64,000 nucleotides of DNA from the NCBI GenBank assembly GCA_029260735.1, contig JAJDCR010000033.1, positions 16,260 to 80,259 of the forward strand, given 5' to 3'. Positions within the stretch are counted from its first letter, which is position 1; each line of letters opens with the position of its first letter. Of this stretch, positions 8,410 through 18,166 are shown piece by piece. The notes under the pieces are model-generated. The model worked only from the letters and a program-made list of their open reading frames with translations, was not told where the DNA came from and made no database searches. This stretch comes from Planctomycetota bacterium. GTDB taxonomy: Bacteria > Planctomycetota > Uabimicrobiia > Uabimicrobiales > Uabimicrobiaceae. A program made the translations under genes and the position numbers.

Positions 8410-11016
8410 ATGAGCAAAGAAAAAGAAGAGCACTTAGAGCCAAAGCAAACTCCAGAAGAAATGACAACTAACGAAACACAATCCAAAGAAAAAGCCCCCT
8501 CCTCTCCAACAGAGAAAGAAACCCCTTCAAAAGACAATATAGACAAGAAAATCAAAGTAATCCAAGAAAAAGAATACACCATTCTTTCTGAGAAAGAGGC
8601 TTTGGAAAAAATCCACAAGGGAGAGCCCCTAGAGAAGAACTACATTGAGTCGCTGACTTTAGGGAATTCTCAAGCCAAGGTAATTTATAAAGAGAAAGTT
8701 ATTTTTACCAATTGTGCCATTGGAAAAATCAACTTCCAGAATACTCACTTTGAAGAGGTTCTTCTTTTTGAAAGCGTTCATTTTGAGAGCAGCGTTTCTT
8801 TTGAGCGTAGTGCTCACTGTCAGGGCAACGTTTCCTTTCGCTCCTGTCACTTTGAGAAATCCTGGGAAGCTAAGCAAGTTAGCTTCCCTAAGGGTTTGAC
8901 CATTGTAAACTCAAAGCTGGAGGGGGAATGTCTTTTGGACGAGGTTGAGGTTCAAGGGGAAACGCGTTTGATTTTGTCAAACTTTCAGAAACGACTTTCT
9001 CTGCGCAAATCAAATCTGGATATTCTTCTTCTTCATGAAAGCGAATTTCATATCTCCTCGGATATTACAGACTGTCATATCCAGAAAAAGCTGCGCTCAG
9101 ACAAAATTATTACCCGAGATCGCTTTATTCTCCAAAATGTAGTTATAGAAGGACCTGCTTCTTGGGAAAAAATCCAAGCCCAAGGAGGAGCTTTTCAACT
9201 CATCAATTGTCATTTCCAAGGAAAAGTACTTTTTAACAATTCTTCTTTTGCCTGCAAATTTTCTTCTAAGCGTTCTGTCTTTGAACGCCATGTTTCTTGG
9301 CAAGGAGTCACTTTTGAGCGGGAAAGTGCCTTTACCGAATCTCGCTTTGAGCGACAGGTTTGCTTTGACCAAGTCCAGTTCCAAGGTGCGGCTTACTTTA
9401 ACGATGCTTACATGGAAAACGCTTCTTTTCATAACTCTATTTTCTCTGCCCCTGTCAGCTTTGAGCGTTTACGGTCAGAAGGTGAGTTTTTATGCTACAA
9501 CATTGATTTTCAAGATGAGGTTAAATTCACTTTTTGTGAAATGAATGGACGGGTCTCATTCAGCAATATTGCCAAATTTAGAGGGAAAGCGGACTTCTAC
9601 CGAGGAACTTTTCGCGGAAGTGTTTGGTTTCTAGGAGCCCAATTCTCCGACGTTTCTTTTGCCAATACAAACTTTGAAGCCCAAGTTTATTTTAGCTTTG
9701 ACCGAAACACCCTCAATGAAAGAAACCGACGACGAAAAAAAGGAGCCACCGAATTTGCCATCCAATACGCTTCCGTTTTTCAAGGGGAAACCAATTTCAC
9801 CAACACTCTGTTTTACCGCAAGGCTGTTTTTGAGAATGTTTTCTTTAAAAAATTTGCCAACTTTGAGAACGCTTACTTTGCCGAAGAGAGTAATTTTGAA
9901 AACTCTCATTTCCTCGAAGGAGCCACTTTCCGAGGAAGTTTTTGCAGCCAAGAGCTGAACTTCACCAAAGTTGTCTTTGACGACTATGTTAGTTTTGACC
10001 TATCGAATATCAATCGTCGTCTCAACTTAACCGATGCTAATATCGACAAAGGAATCTCCTTTTACCATGCTGTTATTGATGTTGTCGTCGTAGAAAAAGA
10101 GCAGATTAAAAACCGCCTAATTTATGAAGGGCTTATCCCGGGGCAAAAACACCGCTGCCATTTCATGCGAGTAAAAGAAGAGTATCTAATTTTAAAAGAA
10201 AGCTTCAACCAACGAGGGAAATTCGACGAAGAAGACTGGGCCTATTATCGCTACCGGCTGAACGATCGTCGGTCCATTACCCAAAAAGCTTGGCGCTCTC
10301 TCACCGGAAAATCTATCTTAGCGGTTCAAGATGATGTTCCTCAAGACGAACCAGAAGACAGCCTTCAATTTTTAGAGAATGCCCGCCGTCCTCTTGGTAA
10401 CGTCGAAAAGAAAATCCAATACTACGAACGAAAATTAGAAAAGCTGGAAGAGCAAGAAACAAAGGTTACTGCCCAGGAGAAAAGCGACAAAAAAGAAAAA
10501 TCCTTAGCCCGTATCCGCAAACAAAGAGACGATATTAGAATACAAAAAAGTGAACAGCTCAAGAAAATCAGCAGCTTAGAAGAGGCTCAAAAAGTAATCG
10601 AAGGCTCTATTGAACTAGACCAAGAACGCATCAAAAAAGTCCACGAAAGTAAAGAAAAAGCCTATAGTAAAATAGAAGCCTGCGGATGTATCTTTCGTAA
10701 TATTTGGTGGAAGCTGGTCGACTGGGGCACGGGTTATGGAATGAAGCCCTTTCGCATAGGGTTACTTGCCTTTGCTGTAATAGTCCTTTTTGCCGGAGTA
10801 TTTCATTTCTCAGGAGAAGCCTACCCAGGAGGAAAGATCACCGGACAATTCTCTGACTGGCTTCACTTTAGTGCTATGGCCTTTGCAACTTCCAGTCCCG
10901 AGGGTGACATTGCCTACAGCTCAAAAATTAAGTTTTTTATTATGAGCGAGGCCTTGCTCGGACTGTTTTTAATGGCCTTGTTTGTCGGTTGCTATACTCG
11001 TAAAATTATTCGATAA
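8410..11016 (+). CDS. Pentapeptide-type beta-helix protein with C-terminal two-helix channel-like domain
   Basis: An 868-residue membrane protein. Residues 1-60 are hydrophilic and Lys/Glu-rich. Residues ~80-560 are made of degenerate F-centred repeats (ANFENAYF, SNFENSHF, ATFRGSF) that should build a right-handed quadrilateral beta-helix. Residues ~660-755 form a charged coiled coil. The last ~90 residues have a helix (IGLLAFAVIVLFAGVF), a pore-like loop and a second helix (ALLGLFLMALFVGCYTRK), matching the layout of two-TM potassium channels. The filter position reads TSSPEGD instead of TVGYGD, so ion selectivity is doubtful. It is followed 13 bases later by a kinase gene and probably co-transcribed with it. 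It may be a membrane sensor; function is inferred. Confidence 0.75.
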   Translation: MSKEKEEHLEPKQTPEEMTTNETQSKEKAPSSPTEKETPSKDNIDKKIKVIQEKEYTILSEKEALEKIHKGEPLEKNYIESLTLGNSQAKVIYKEKVIFTNCAIGKINFQNTHFEEVLLFESVHFESSVSFERSAHCQGNVSFRSCHFEKSWEAKQVSFPKGLTIVNSKLEGECLLDEVEVQGETRLILSNFQKRLSLRKSNLDILLLHESEFHISSDITDCHIQKKLRSDKIITRDRFILQNVVIEGPASWEKIQAQGGAFQLINCHFQGKVLFNNSSFACKFSSKRSVFERHVSWQGVTFERESAFTESRFERQVCFDQVQFQGAAYFNDAYMENASFHNSIFSAPVSFERLRSEGEFLCYNIDFQDEVKFTFCEMNGRVSFSNIAKFRGKADFYRGTFRGSVWFLGAQFSDVSFANTNFEAQVYFSFDRNTLNERNRRRKKGATEFAIQYASVFQGETNFTNTLFYRKAVFENVFFKKFANFENAYFAEESNFENSHFLEGATFRGSFCSQELNFTKVVFDDYVSFDLSNINRRLNLTDANIDKGISFYHAVIDVVVVEKEQIKNRLIYEGLIPGQKHRCHFMRVKEEYLILKESFNQRGKFDEEDWAYYRYRLNDRRSITQKAWRSLTGKSILAVQDDVPQDEPEDSLQFLENARRPLGNVEKKIQYYERKLEKLEEQETKVTAQEKSDKKEKSLARIRKQRDDIRIQKSEQLKKISSLEEAQKVIEGSIELDQERIKKVHESKEKAYSKIEACGCIFRNIWWKLVDWGTGYGMKPFRIGLLAFAVIVLFAGVFHFSGEAYPGGKITGQFSDWLHFSAMAFATSSPEGDIAYSSKIKFFIMSEALLGLFLMALFVGCYTRKIIR

Positions 11017-11029
11017 AGAGGAGAAATTA

Positions 11030-13663
11030 ATGTCGATAGAAACAACTTGGTTTTTAAAATCTCCCGATGGAAAAGGGATCTATGGCCCTTACCCCCTGGA
11101 GGAAGTCCAAAAAGCCTGGCAAGTGGGGAAAATTAAAAACGAAGTGCTTGTTTCTCCTGATAAAACGAGTTGGTCGCAAGTGGGACAAATTATCCCTTCT
11201 ACAATATCGGGATTAGAAGAAACGAATATAGAAGACTATGTTGTCCCCGAAAAATTTTCTCACTACAAAATAATGAGAGAACTTGGGCGAGGAGGAATGG
11301 GCGTTGTTTACAAAGCAATGGACACTAGAGTCAATCGAGTAATTGCTCTAAAAGTACTACTGCCTGGCCACTGGGGGCAAGATGAACGGAGCATTCAAAG
11401 ATTTCGCAGAGAAGCGGAGCTCACCGCTCAGCTTTCTCACCCTAATATTGTTCAAGTTTTTGATGTAGGAGATAGTCCCCAACCTTTTTTAGCGATGGAA
11501 TTTATCGAGGGGGACTCTCTCTATCAACTTTTAAGCAAGGGATTTTTATCGCTCAAAGATAAGGTTCAAATCTTTCGCAAAATATGCCTAGGGATGGAAT
11601 GTGCTCACAAAGAAAAGATTATCCATCGCGACTTAAAGCCGAGTAACATTTTAATGGATAAGCAGGGAAATCCTAAGATTAGCGATTTTGGTTTGGCTCG
11701 TAGTGGCCAGAGCAAAGAAGATCGCCTTTCTCTAACGGGAGAAGTATTAGGGACTCCTCAATATATGGCTCCGGAACAAGCCGAAAGTAAAAGAGTCAAC
11801 CATCGCGCTGATATCTATTCTCTAGGAGCTGTTCTTTACGAATTGATCACCAATCGACCCACTTTTGAGGGCGATAGTGTCATCAATATCCTTTCTCAGC
11901 TAGCAACGAATGATCCCTTACCGCCACGTCTTCTCAATCCCGATATTCCCAAAGATTTAGAAATGATCTGCCTCACTTGCCTCCAAAAAAATCCTCGTAA
12001 GAGATATGATAGTACAGGAGCTTTACGCAGGGACATAGAGCGGTATCTGGAAAATCGACCCATTTCCGTTCGCCCTCCTTCTCCTTGGGAACGAAGTTGG
12101 AAATGGATGCAACGCAATAAATTAATCAGCGTTTCTACTCTAATAATATCCATTGCTCTAATCATTTCATCCTTTCTTTTGTATCAGAAAGTGCAATTGC
12201 AAAAGCAATTGGTCAGCGAAGCCTACCAAAATGGCTGTGATTATTTTCAGAATCACGACTTTACTGCGGCCAAAGAACTCTTTCGATCTGTCGAAGTCGA
12301 TGATTATCGAGCGGACTGGATGCAAGGTATTTTAGCTTTGATCCAGGGAGACAGAGAAAAAGCCCAGAGAAATTTCCAAAAAACTCTTGAGCGATCTACT
12401 AGAGCTAAAGAGCAAGGGAAACTTTTACTTCTTTTAGCTTTAACCGAATCATCCTCACAACGAGCTCAGGCTTTGGCAAAAAAAGCTGGAGAAATTCTTG
12501 GTTATAGCTCTAAAGCTAACTCTCAAAATATAGAGAAATGGGGAGAAAAAAATGCATTGGGAGACAAAATCTGGTTTCGTCGGCCTCTATCAGAAAGAGA
12601 GCATAGTATTTTAAGAGCTCGGTTCTATAGTTTAATTTCTTTAGTTCCCAACAATGTGGCTCGGGCCGCTTTTGATCGATTGCAAAGTGAAAGCCATACT
12701 ATTTCTCTAGAGGAAGCTCTGCATTTAGATTTAACTAAAATTCATTTTTTACTTTCCTCTCAAGTTCCATCTTGGCTGCAAGCTTTTAGGAAGCATTATC
12801 CCGATCAACTTCTTGAAATAAAAGAGATGGCCTTTTATGTTAAGAAAAAATGGATTTTAGACATGGCAAGTCCTTACTGGGCCCACCTGCCTTTTGCTAA
12901 GCAAGAAGAGTATGCTACTCTTTATCAAAGTGAATACGTTCGCCAACTAAATATTTCTAAAGAACAAGAGTTTTCCATTGGTAAAGGGAAAATGGCTATG
13001 CTCCTCATCCCTCCAGGACAGTTTCTCCAAGGAACGGCCTACAGCGAAGGAGAAGATGGGCCCCAGCATCAGGTTGTTATAAGTAAGGCTTTTTGGCTAA
13101 GTAAAACGGAAACCACTCGGCAGCAATGGCAATATATAGAACCTTCTTACAATCTGACAAAAGAAAAGGCAAAAAGAGAAGATGCCAACTTATCACCCCA
13201 GAGCCCGATGGTTTTTATTTCTGCAGAGCATATAACCTCTGTTTTGAGCAAAGAAGAGAGGTTTTCTCTTCCTAATGAATCTCAATGGGAATATGCCTGT
13301 AAAGCAGGTTATAGTAGAGCGTGGATTGTCAGAGCAGATTCTCATAAATACTTAAAGTTTTCCGAGAATACACAAGGCGGCAAAAATCGTAAACCTCATG
13401 AAGTAGCAACAACAAGACCAAATAAATGGGGGCTTTACAATATGTGGGGCAATGTTTCTGAGTTTTGCGATGCTTTTGTTCCGTACGAAGAAACGAGAAG
13501 AGTAGACCCTCCCTTTAACAGTAAAATTAGCAATGTTTCCGTAAGAGGCGGATATGCACATAGCAACTTAACCCACTGCCGGGCGACCTATCGCTTGCGG
13601 ATCAGAGACGATAAAATTCGTCATCCTTTTATTGGATTTCGATTAATGTTAAAAGCGGAGTGA
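11030..13663 (+). CDS. GYF_2 - Ser/Thr kinase - TM - formylglycine-enzyme-like fusion
   Basis: An 877-residue transmembrane kinase. A GYF_2-type module (residues 1-60, WFLKSPDGKGIYGPY) is followed by a complete eukaryote-like kinase domain (~77-345) with GRGGMGVVYKA, ALKVL, HRDLKPSN, DFGLA and APEQ. A single membrane helix (~365-390) and a helical TPR-like region (400-640) follow. The C-terminal FGE/SUMF1-like domain (~645-877) shows PPGQFLQG, SQWEYACKAGY, WGNVSEFCD and GFRLML; I do not see the catalytic cysteine pair, so it is likely a binding domain. ATG 11030 is chosen over 10982 because GAGGAG precedes it and it avoids overlap with the upstream gene. This fusion type is common in kinase-rich planctomycetes and cyanobacteria. 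Confidence 0.9.
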   Translation: MSIETTWFLKSPDGKGIYGPYPLEEVQKAWQVGKIKNEVLVSPDKTSWSQVGQIIPSTISGLEETNIEDYVVPEKFSHYKIMRELGRGGMGVVYKAMDTRVNRVIALKVLLPGHWGQDERSIQRFRREAELTAQLSHPNIVQVFDVGDSPQPFLAMEFIEGDSLYQLLSKGFLSLKDKVQIFRKICLGMECAHKEKIIHRDLKPSNILMDKQGNPKISDFGLARSGQSKEDRLSLTGEVLGTPQYMAPEQAESKRVNHRADIYSLGAVLYELITNRPTFEGDSVINILSQLATNDPLPPRLLNPDIPKDLEMICLTCLQKNPRKRYDSTGALRRDIERYLENRPISVRPPSPWERSWKWMQRNKLISVSTLIISIALIISSFLLYQKVQLQKQLVSEAYQNGCDYFQNHDFTAAKELFRSVEVDDYRADWMQGILALIQGDREKAQRNFQKTLERSTRAKEQGKLLLLLALTESSSQRAQALAKKAGEILGYSSKANSQNIEKWGEKNALGDKIWFRRPLSEREHSILRARFYSLISLVPNNVARAAFDRLQSESHTISLEEALHLDLTKIHFLLSSQVPSWLQAFRKHYPDQLLEIKEMAFYVKKKWILDMASPYWAHLPFAKQEEYATLYQSEYVRQLNISKEQEFSIGKGKMAMLLIPPGQFLQGTAYSEGEDGPQHQVVISKAFWLSKTETTRQQWQYIEPSYNLTKEKAKREDANLSPQSPMVFISAEHITSVLSKEERFSLPNESQWEYACKAGYSRAWIVRADSHKYLKFSENTQGGKNRKPHEVATTRPNKWGLYNMWGNVSEFCDAFVPYEETRRVDPPFNSKISNVSVRGGYAHSNLTHCRATYRLRIRDDKIRHPFIGFRLMLKAE

Positions 13664-13669
13664 CCAAAA

Positions 13670-13700
13670 AAAAAATCCCACGCATTGCGTGGGATTTTTT
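13670..13700. terminator. Bidirectional terminator between convergent genes
   Basis: AAAAAATCCCACGC and GCGTGGGATTTTTT form a 14-bp perfect stem with a three-base loop, T-rich on both strands. It sits between the kinase stop and the Kelch gene stop. Confidence 0.9.
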
Positions 13701-13734
13701 GGAATAAAGCTTAGTCGTAAAGCTTAGTCAAAAA

Positions 13735-15387
13735 CTAGGGCATCGTAAAGGTAACAACTCCCCGTCCAAAACAGAAGCGAGAGTTATCGGTATACTGCCA
13801 TTGAAAAACTCCATCCACTTCACTGGTTGTTTCTTCGCCTCTGCGAGGAAAAATTTTTGAGTGAAAACGAACTGGTTTTTCTGGTAGACGAACAAAATGA
13901 ACACGTTCATTTTTGTCCTTGCGCTTAGCTTTACCAACAGGAAAGCCATAAATAACCTTTGCTGGGTTATCTTTCATTCCGCTAACAGTTAAGCTAATAT
14001 TACGAGCAACAGTCTTCGATTTATTTCTAATTTTGAGGTAAAGAACCTTAACTTCCTCTAAGTTCTTTTCCACCTCTTGGCGATTACGCGTTGTCGAAGT
14101 AAGAACTTCAAAAGAGCCCAGTTTACGATCAAGTCTATCAGCTTTTAGCTCTTTTAGGCTTGCTCTACGGTTCATCACTCCACTAAGTAAAACATCTTCA
14201 ACATTGCGAACTCCACAATGCCCTTTCTTTTTGATAGCAGAAAGACAGAGCTTAGCATCTTCTTCCGCCCAAACAAGTTTAACCTTTAGCTCGGGCTGAG
14301 CTTCGGTAAATTCAACTCGCAATACCGTTGTTTGGCATCGACGTAGAGAAGCAATTTGCACAACAACTTCTTTATCATTTGCGGGAGGTTCGGGAGCTTC
14401 TGGATCAAAAACAATTTTAGTGTCTGTCGTTACTCCCCCGCTGACACCTCCGAAAAGAAGAATGTCAACATTACGCGACGCTTCAGTAGAAAAGGAAAAA
14501 CTGTTTAGGAAATCTTCTTCTCCTGATGACAAAACAATGGCAGCAGCACTGGTCACGGATTGAGCTAAATCAGCTTGCTGAGTCCAAACTTGAGTTTCGA
14601 CATTAAATGCCCAAACATCACTTAGTTCACTATCGGTGCTATCTTCTCCTCCGATAATAAACATTGAACTACCATCGTTAGTATAAGCTTGGTCTGAGCG
14701 GGCAGGAGGTTGATCGGTTTCGAATTTTCCCCAAGCATCAATCTGAGGATTGTATCCCCATGTTTCTGCTAGTGGTACTCCATTGAAGTCAACACCACCA
14801 AAAATGTAAAAGAGATCATTCAGAACCGCGGCACTATGACCAGAACGAGGAGCCTCTGGTAAAGTCTGAAGTTGTGTCCAAATGTTTGTTTGGGGATTGT
14901 ATCTCCAAAGATCAGGAAAAGGACCACTTTCATTTGTTCCCCCAAAAAACATAATTTGTCCGTCGCTTAATGTTTCGGTTGTATGTTCTCTACGAGGATT
15001 GGGCGCAAGAGGAGCATCGGGAACTTGCGACCAAGAATTGGTTGCAGGGTCAAAAACATGGATGTCAGTGAGAGTAGCATTGCCTTCACCTTCTCCATAA
15101 AAAACGTACATTTTTCCGTCACTAGCCGCAGCACTATGCTCACGACGAGGAGGAGGAGGATTTTCTGCCAATACCTCTGTAAATTCTCCTCCTTCGACTA
15201 AGAAAAGATCGTTCAAAAGAGGAGCTTCTCGACCTTCGTCCGCTCCTTGCCCACCAAAAAGGAACTGTTTGCCATCTATTTCAACGATGGTATGTCCAGA
15301 TCGGGCAGGAGGGCTCTGAGCCCAAGAAGAAACCAAAGCTAAAGAGAGGATAGCAATGATTAAAAAACTAATTTTTTTATGATTCAT
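13735..15387 (-). CDS. Secreted Kelch-repeat protein
   Basis: A 550-residue exported protein. Residues 1-23 are a signal peptide (MNHKKISFLIIAILSLALVSSWA). At least five Kelch motifs follow (FLFGGQGADEG, YVFYGEGEG, MFFGGTNESG, YIFGGVDFNG, FIIGGEDST), predicting a beta-propeller of five or six blades at about 25-320. The C-terminal ~200 residues are an unrecognised Lys/Arg-rich beta domain. ATG 15387 is preferred over ATGs at 15447 and 15414 because it directly begins the signal peptide; GGAGGT lies 13 bases upstream, slightly far. No catalytic residues of galactose oxidase are evident. It is probably a binding protein of the envelope. Confidence 0.85.
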   Translation of the reverse strand: MNHKKISFLIIAILSLALVSSWAQSPPARSGHTIVEIDGKQFLFGGQGADEGREAPLLNDLFLVEGGEFTEVLAENPPPPRREHSAAASDGKMYVFYGEGEGNATLTDIHVFDPATNSWSQVPDAPLAPNPRREHTTETLSDGQIMFFGGTNESGPFPDLWRYNPQTNIWTQLQTLPEAPRSGHSAAVLNDLFYIFGGVDFNGVPLAETWGYNPQIDAWGKFETDQPPARSDQAYTNDGSSMFIIGGEDSTDSELSDVWAFNVETQVWTQQADLAQSVTSAAAIVLSSGEEDFLNSFSFSTEASRNVDILLFGGVSGGVTTDTKIVFDPEAPEPPANDKEVVVQIASLRRCQTTVLRVEFTEAQPELKVKLVWAEEDAKLCLSAIKKKGHCGVRNVEDVLLSGVMNRRASLKELKADRLDRKLGSFEVLTSTTRNRQEVEKNLEEVKVLYLKIRNKSKTVARNISLTVSGMKDNPAKVIYGFPVGKAKRKDKNERVHFVRLPEKPVRFHSKIFPRRGEETTSEVDGVFQWQYTDNSRFCFGRGVVTFTMP

Positions 15388-15870
15388 GATTTTGCTTGAG
15401 ACCTCCACAGTCATAAAAATTAAAGATACCTCTGCATTTGGTATCACAAATGGTGTGTATCTGACGAAACAGAAAGTATATATCTAGGTAAAATACTAGT
15501 GCAAAAAAAGGGCCAAAGAGAACTTTTTTCACTTTCTTTTTTCGCCTATAGATTTCCTTGCTTTCCTCGGTACCATTAGAAAAATCAAGCTTTTCGGAAA
15601 GGAAAACTTCGTTACATATTGTAACTAAATGTTTCAAATTTTCACTTTACTCCGAAATTTTATAGATTAGAAGAGTAGATCTTTATTATAATAGGGCAAA
15701 TATATTAGACAAAGCGCTTTTTGGGAAAATTTGGGAATTAAGGGGCTATCTAAAAAATAATTTTTACTTAACTTTTTACTTAACTAGAAGTGTTGTGATT
15801 TAATTAACACTTCCTCTCTAGCTCTTGAAAATTATTTCATAGATAGGTCGTCTATTTTTGTTAGGTTGTT
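15388..15870. promoter_or_regulatory. Divergent control region with repeats, no gene
   Basis: This AT-rich 483-bp gap separates the Kelch gene and the histidine kinase. It contains a perfect tandem 12-mer TTTTTACTTAAC (15761-15784), then a hairpin with arms GAAGTGTT (15787-15794) and AACACTTC (15806-15813). These sit 57-110 bases upstream of the kinase start and may be regulator sites. No convincing ORF is seen. Confidence 0.4.
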
Positions 15871-17994
15871 ATGATGGACTTACTACTTGCTTTACTTGAC
15901 GAAGATCATACACAAATTAATTCGTATACTTTAAAAAATGCCTACTCCTATAAAATAGGACGAGGAGATGAATGCGAAATACAAATCGAAGACAAGAGCG
16001 TCTCCAACGTTCATTGCTCTGCTTACTGCCAAGACGGAGCTGTTTTTATCCAAGACGAGGGGAGTTCAAATGGAACTTATGTTAATGGACAGAAAGTAAC
16101 CACTTCTTCTATTTCGGTGGGAGATTTAGTGCAAGTGGGCATGATTACTCTTAAATTAAAAATTGCCAATATGAGCTTCAATGATCTCTTGGTTAATAAT
16201 AAGGGTAATCTCGCAGAAACAGAGACAATCACAGAACCTCCGACCGAGAGAAAAAATATCAAAGAAAACCAAATTCATTACATCAAAGAAAATCAAGATC
16301 CCACCTTCAGCATGGATATAGACTCTCAAACGATGCAACGGAACATCCGTTTACTTCACGAAGTGGGTAAATTAGTTAACTCCTCCTTTTCTCCAGAAGA
16401 GTTACTCCAACCTCTTTTAAGAACTATCCTGATGACTTTGAAGCTGGAACGAGGCTCCATTTTTTTACAGCGTAAACCAGATGATGATGAATTGCTTTCT
16501 GCCTATTGCCACTGTTCTTCCCAGAATGGTGATTTTTCCGACGACAAATTTGCTTTAGGTCGCTCTGTCGTCGAAAAAGCATTACAAAGATCCATCGGTA
16601 CCATTAGCTCAAATATCATTTCCGACGAAGGAACTCAATCTGTTCCCTGCCAAAACCGAGTAAGAATTCTTTCTGTTCTCTGCGTACCAATGAAAGCTCA
16701 AGAAGGAAGTATAGGCGCACTTTATTTTGATTCTTTAACCGAAGAAGAAAAATTCAAAAAGCCAGATTTAGATTTACTGACAGCTTTAGGTAGACAAGCG
16801 GCCTTGGCCATCCAAAATAAATGGGTTGAGCAAGAATTGATCGAGCAAGAACGTAGCCAAAGAATACAGGAGCAAAAGGCTGTCGAAATGAGAGCCGAAA
16901 TGACAGAGAAAAAGTATTTTATGCTTGTCGAAAATATTCCCGATGCTGTCTGGAGCTCTGATCAATACGGTAATATACGCTACCTTAGTCCAAACATCGA
17001 GACCATAACGGGCTACACTAGCCAAGAAATTGAACTCAAATTTGGCTTTGGTTTTGGAGAAATTCATCCCGAAGATGAAGATCAAGTCCGAGAAGGTTTT
17101 ATGGAACTATTTTCCTTAAACAAGAGTTTTGATTTAGAGTATCGTATTCGGCGTAAAAACGATAAATGGATTTGGGTTCATAATCGAGCTTCTTCAACCT
17201 ATGTAGACGATGGTTTTTTTTACGCCGACGGAGTTCTTTCTGACGTAACACAAAGACGGCGATATGCTGAAGAGCTCCAAAGAAGTAACCGCGAACTACA
17301 AAGTTTTGCAAACATTGCAGCCCACGATTTACAAGAACCTTTACGGAAACTACAAGTATTCGGTTCTCGCCTTGAAAATCTCTGCCAAAATCGCTCAGAT
17401 GAACAAGTTTCTATGTATGTTCATCGAATGGTCAAAGCTAGCCAAAGAATGCAAGACTTAGTTGGCGATCTTCTTGAGTTTTGTCGAGTTGATAAACCAG
17501 GAACCAGTATCAAAGTAGACTTAACTTCTGTTATAGAAGAAGTTCTCGATGACTTAGAAGTGCGAATCGATGATTTGGATGCAAAAATTTCTGTCGAAAT
17601 CGAAGGCGAAGCTAAGTTTTATGGAGAAAAAATAAAAGCAAAACAAATTCTTCAAAATTTACTCAGCAATGCCCTTAAATTCCATCGTAAAGGAGTTGCT
17701 CCCTCTATCCAAGTCCAAGTAGTTCCTTGGCATAAAGATTCCTTAAAAATAGAAGTCCGCGATAATGGAATTGGATTTGAAGAAAAATATTTATCAAAAA
17801 TATTCGATGTTTTTCAATGTCTCCATAGTCGTAATGAATATGAAGGATCAGGAATTGGCCTTACTATTTGCCGAAAAATAGTGGAACAATACAAAGGAAC
17901 CATCACCGCCCAAAGTGTTCCGGGAGAAGGAACAAAATTTATAGTTATCTTACCTCTTGACAGCCGCGAACTAATAGAAGAGTACAACACCTAA
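15871..17994 (+). CDS. FHA-GAF-PAS sensor histidine kinase
   Basis: A 707-residue soluble sensor kinase with no membrane segment. An FHA domain (about 20-95; GRGDECEIQI, SVSNVHC, SSNGTYVNG) should bind phosphothreonine. A GAF domain (~165-320) and a PAS domain (~350-470; YRIRRKNDKWIWVHNR) follow. The HisKA box is AAHDLQEPLRKL with His near 484, and the ATPase has an N-box (NLLSNALKFH), DNGIGF and GSGIGLTICRK. No receiver domain or response-regulator gene is adjacent, so its partner is elsewhere. The FHA head suggests cross-talk with the Ser/Thr kinases abundant in this genome. A second ATG immediately follows the first. Confidence 0.92.
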   Translation: MMDLLLALLDEDHTQINSYTLKNAYSYKIGRGDECEIQIEDKSVSNVHCSAYCQDGAVFIQDEGSSNGTYVNGQKVTTSSISVGDLVQVGMITLKLKIANMSFNDLLVNNKGNLAETETITEPPTERKNIKENQIHYIKENQDPTFSMDIDSQTMQRNIRLLHEVGKLVNSSFSPEELLQPLLRTILMTLKLERGSIFLQRKPDDDELLSAYCHCSSQNGDFSDDKFALGRSVVEKALQRSIGTISSNIISDEGTQSVPCQNRVRILSVLCVPMKAQEGSIGALYFDSLTEEEKFKKPDLDLLTALGRQAALAIQNKWVEQELIEQERSQRIQEQKAVEMRAEMTEKKYFMLVENIPDAVWSSDQYGNIRYLSPNIETITGYTSQEIELKFGFGFGEIHPEDEDQVREGFMELFSLNKSFDLEYRIRRKNDKWIWVHNRASSTYVDDGFFYADGVLSDVTQRRRYAEELQRSNRELQSFANIAAHDLQEPLRKLQVFGSRLENLCQNRSDEQVSMYVHRMVKASQRMQDLVGDLLEFCRVDKPGTSIKVDLTSVIEEVLDDLEVRIDDLDAKISVEIEGEAKFYGEKIKAKQILQNLLSNALKFHRKGVAPSIQVQVVPWHKDSLKIEVRDNGIGFEEKYLSKIFDVFQCLHSRNEYEGSGIGLTICRKIVEQYKGTITAQSVPGEGTKFIVILPLDSRELIEEYNT

Positions 17995-18102
17995 GTGGGG
18001 AATCAAAAGTTCTAAACTAAAATGTCAAAAAACTTTTGGTTTCTCACCTACTATCTTGCCGAGTAGCAAAACACTCAGAAAAGTTCCCTCCTATCCTTAA
18101 AC

Positions 18103-18134
18103 CAAGAAAACTACTAAAATAAGTAGTTTTCTTG
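18103..18134. terminator. Stem-loop terminator after the histidine kinase
   Basis: CAAGAAAACTACT (18103-18115) pairs perfectly with AGTAGTTTTCTTG (18122-18134) around a seven-base loop. It lies between the histidine kinase stop and the transporter start. The shorter hairpin at 18002-18041 precedes it. Confidence 0.65.
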
Positions 18135-18166
18135 AATTCCATAAAACTCTCACAAGGAAATAAAGA

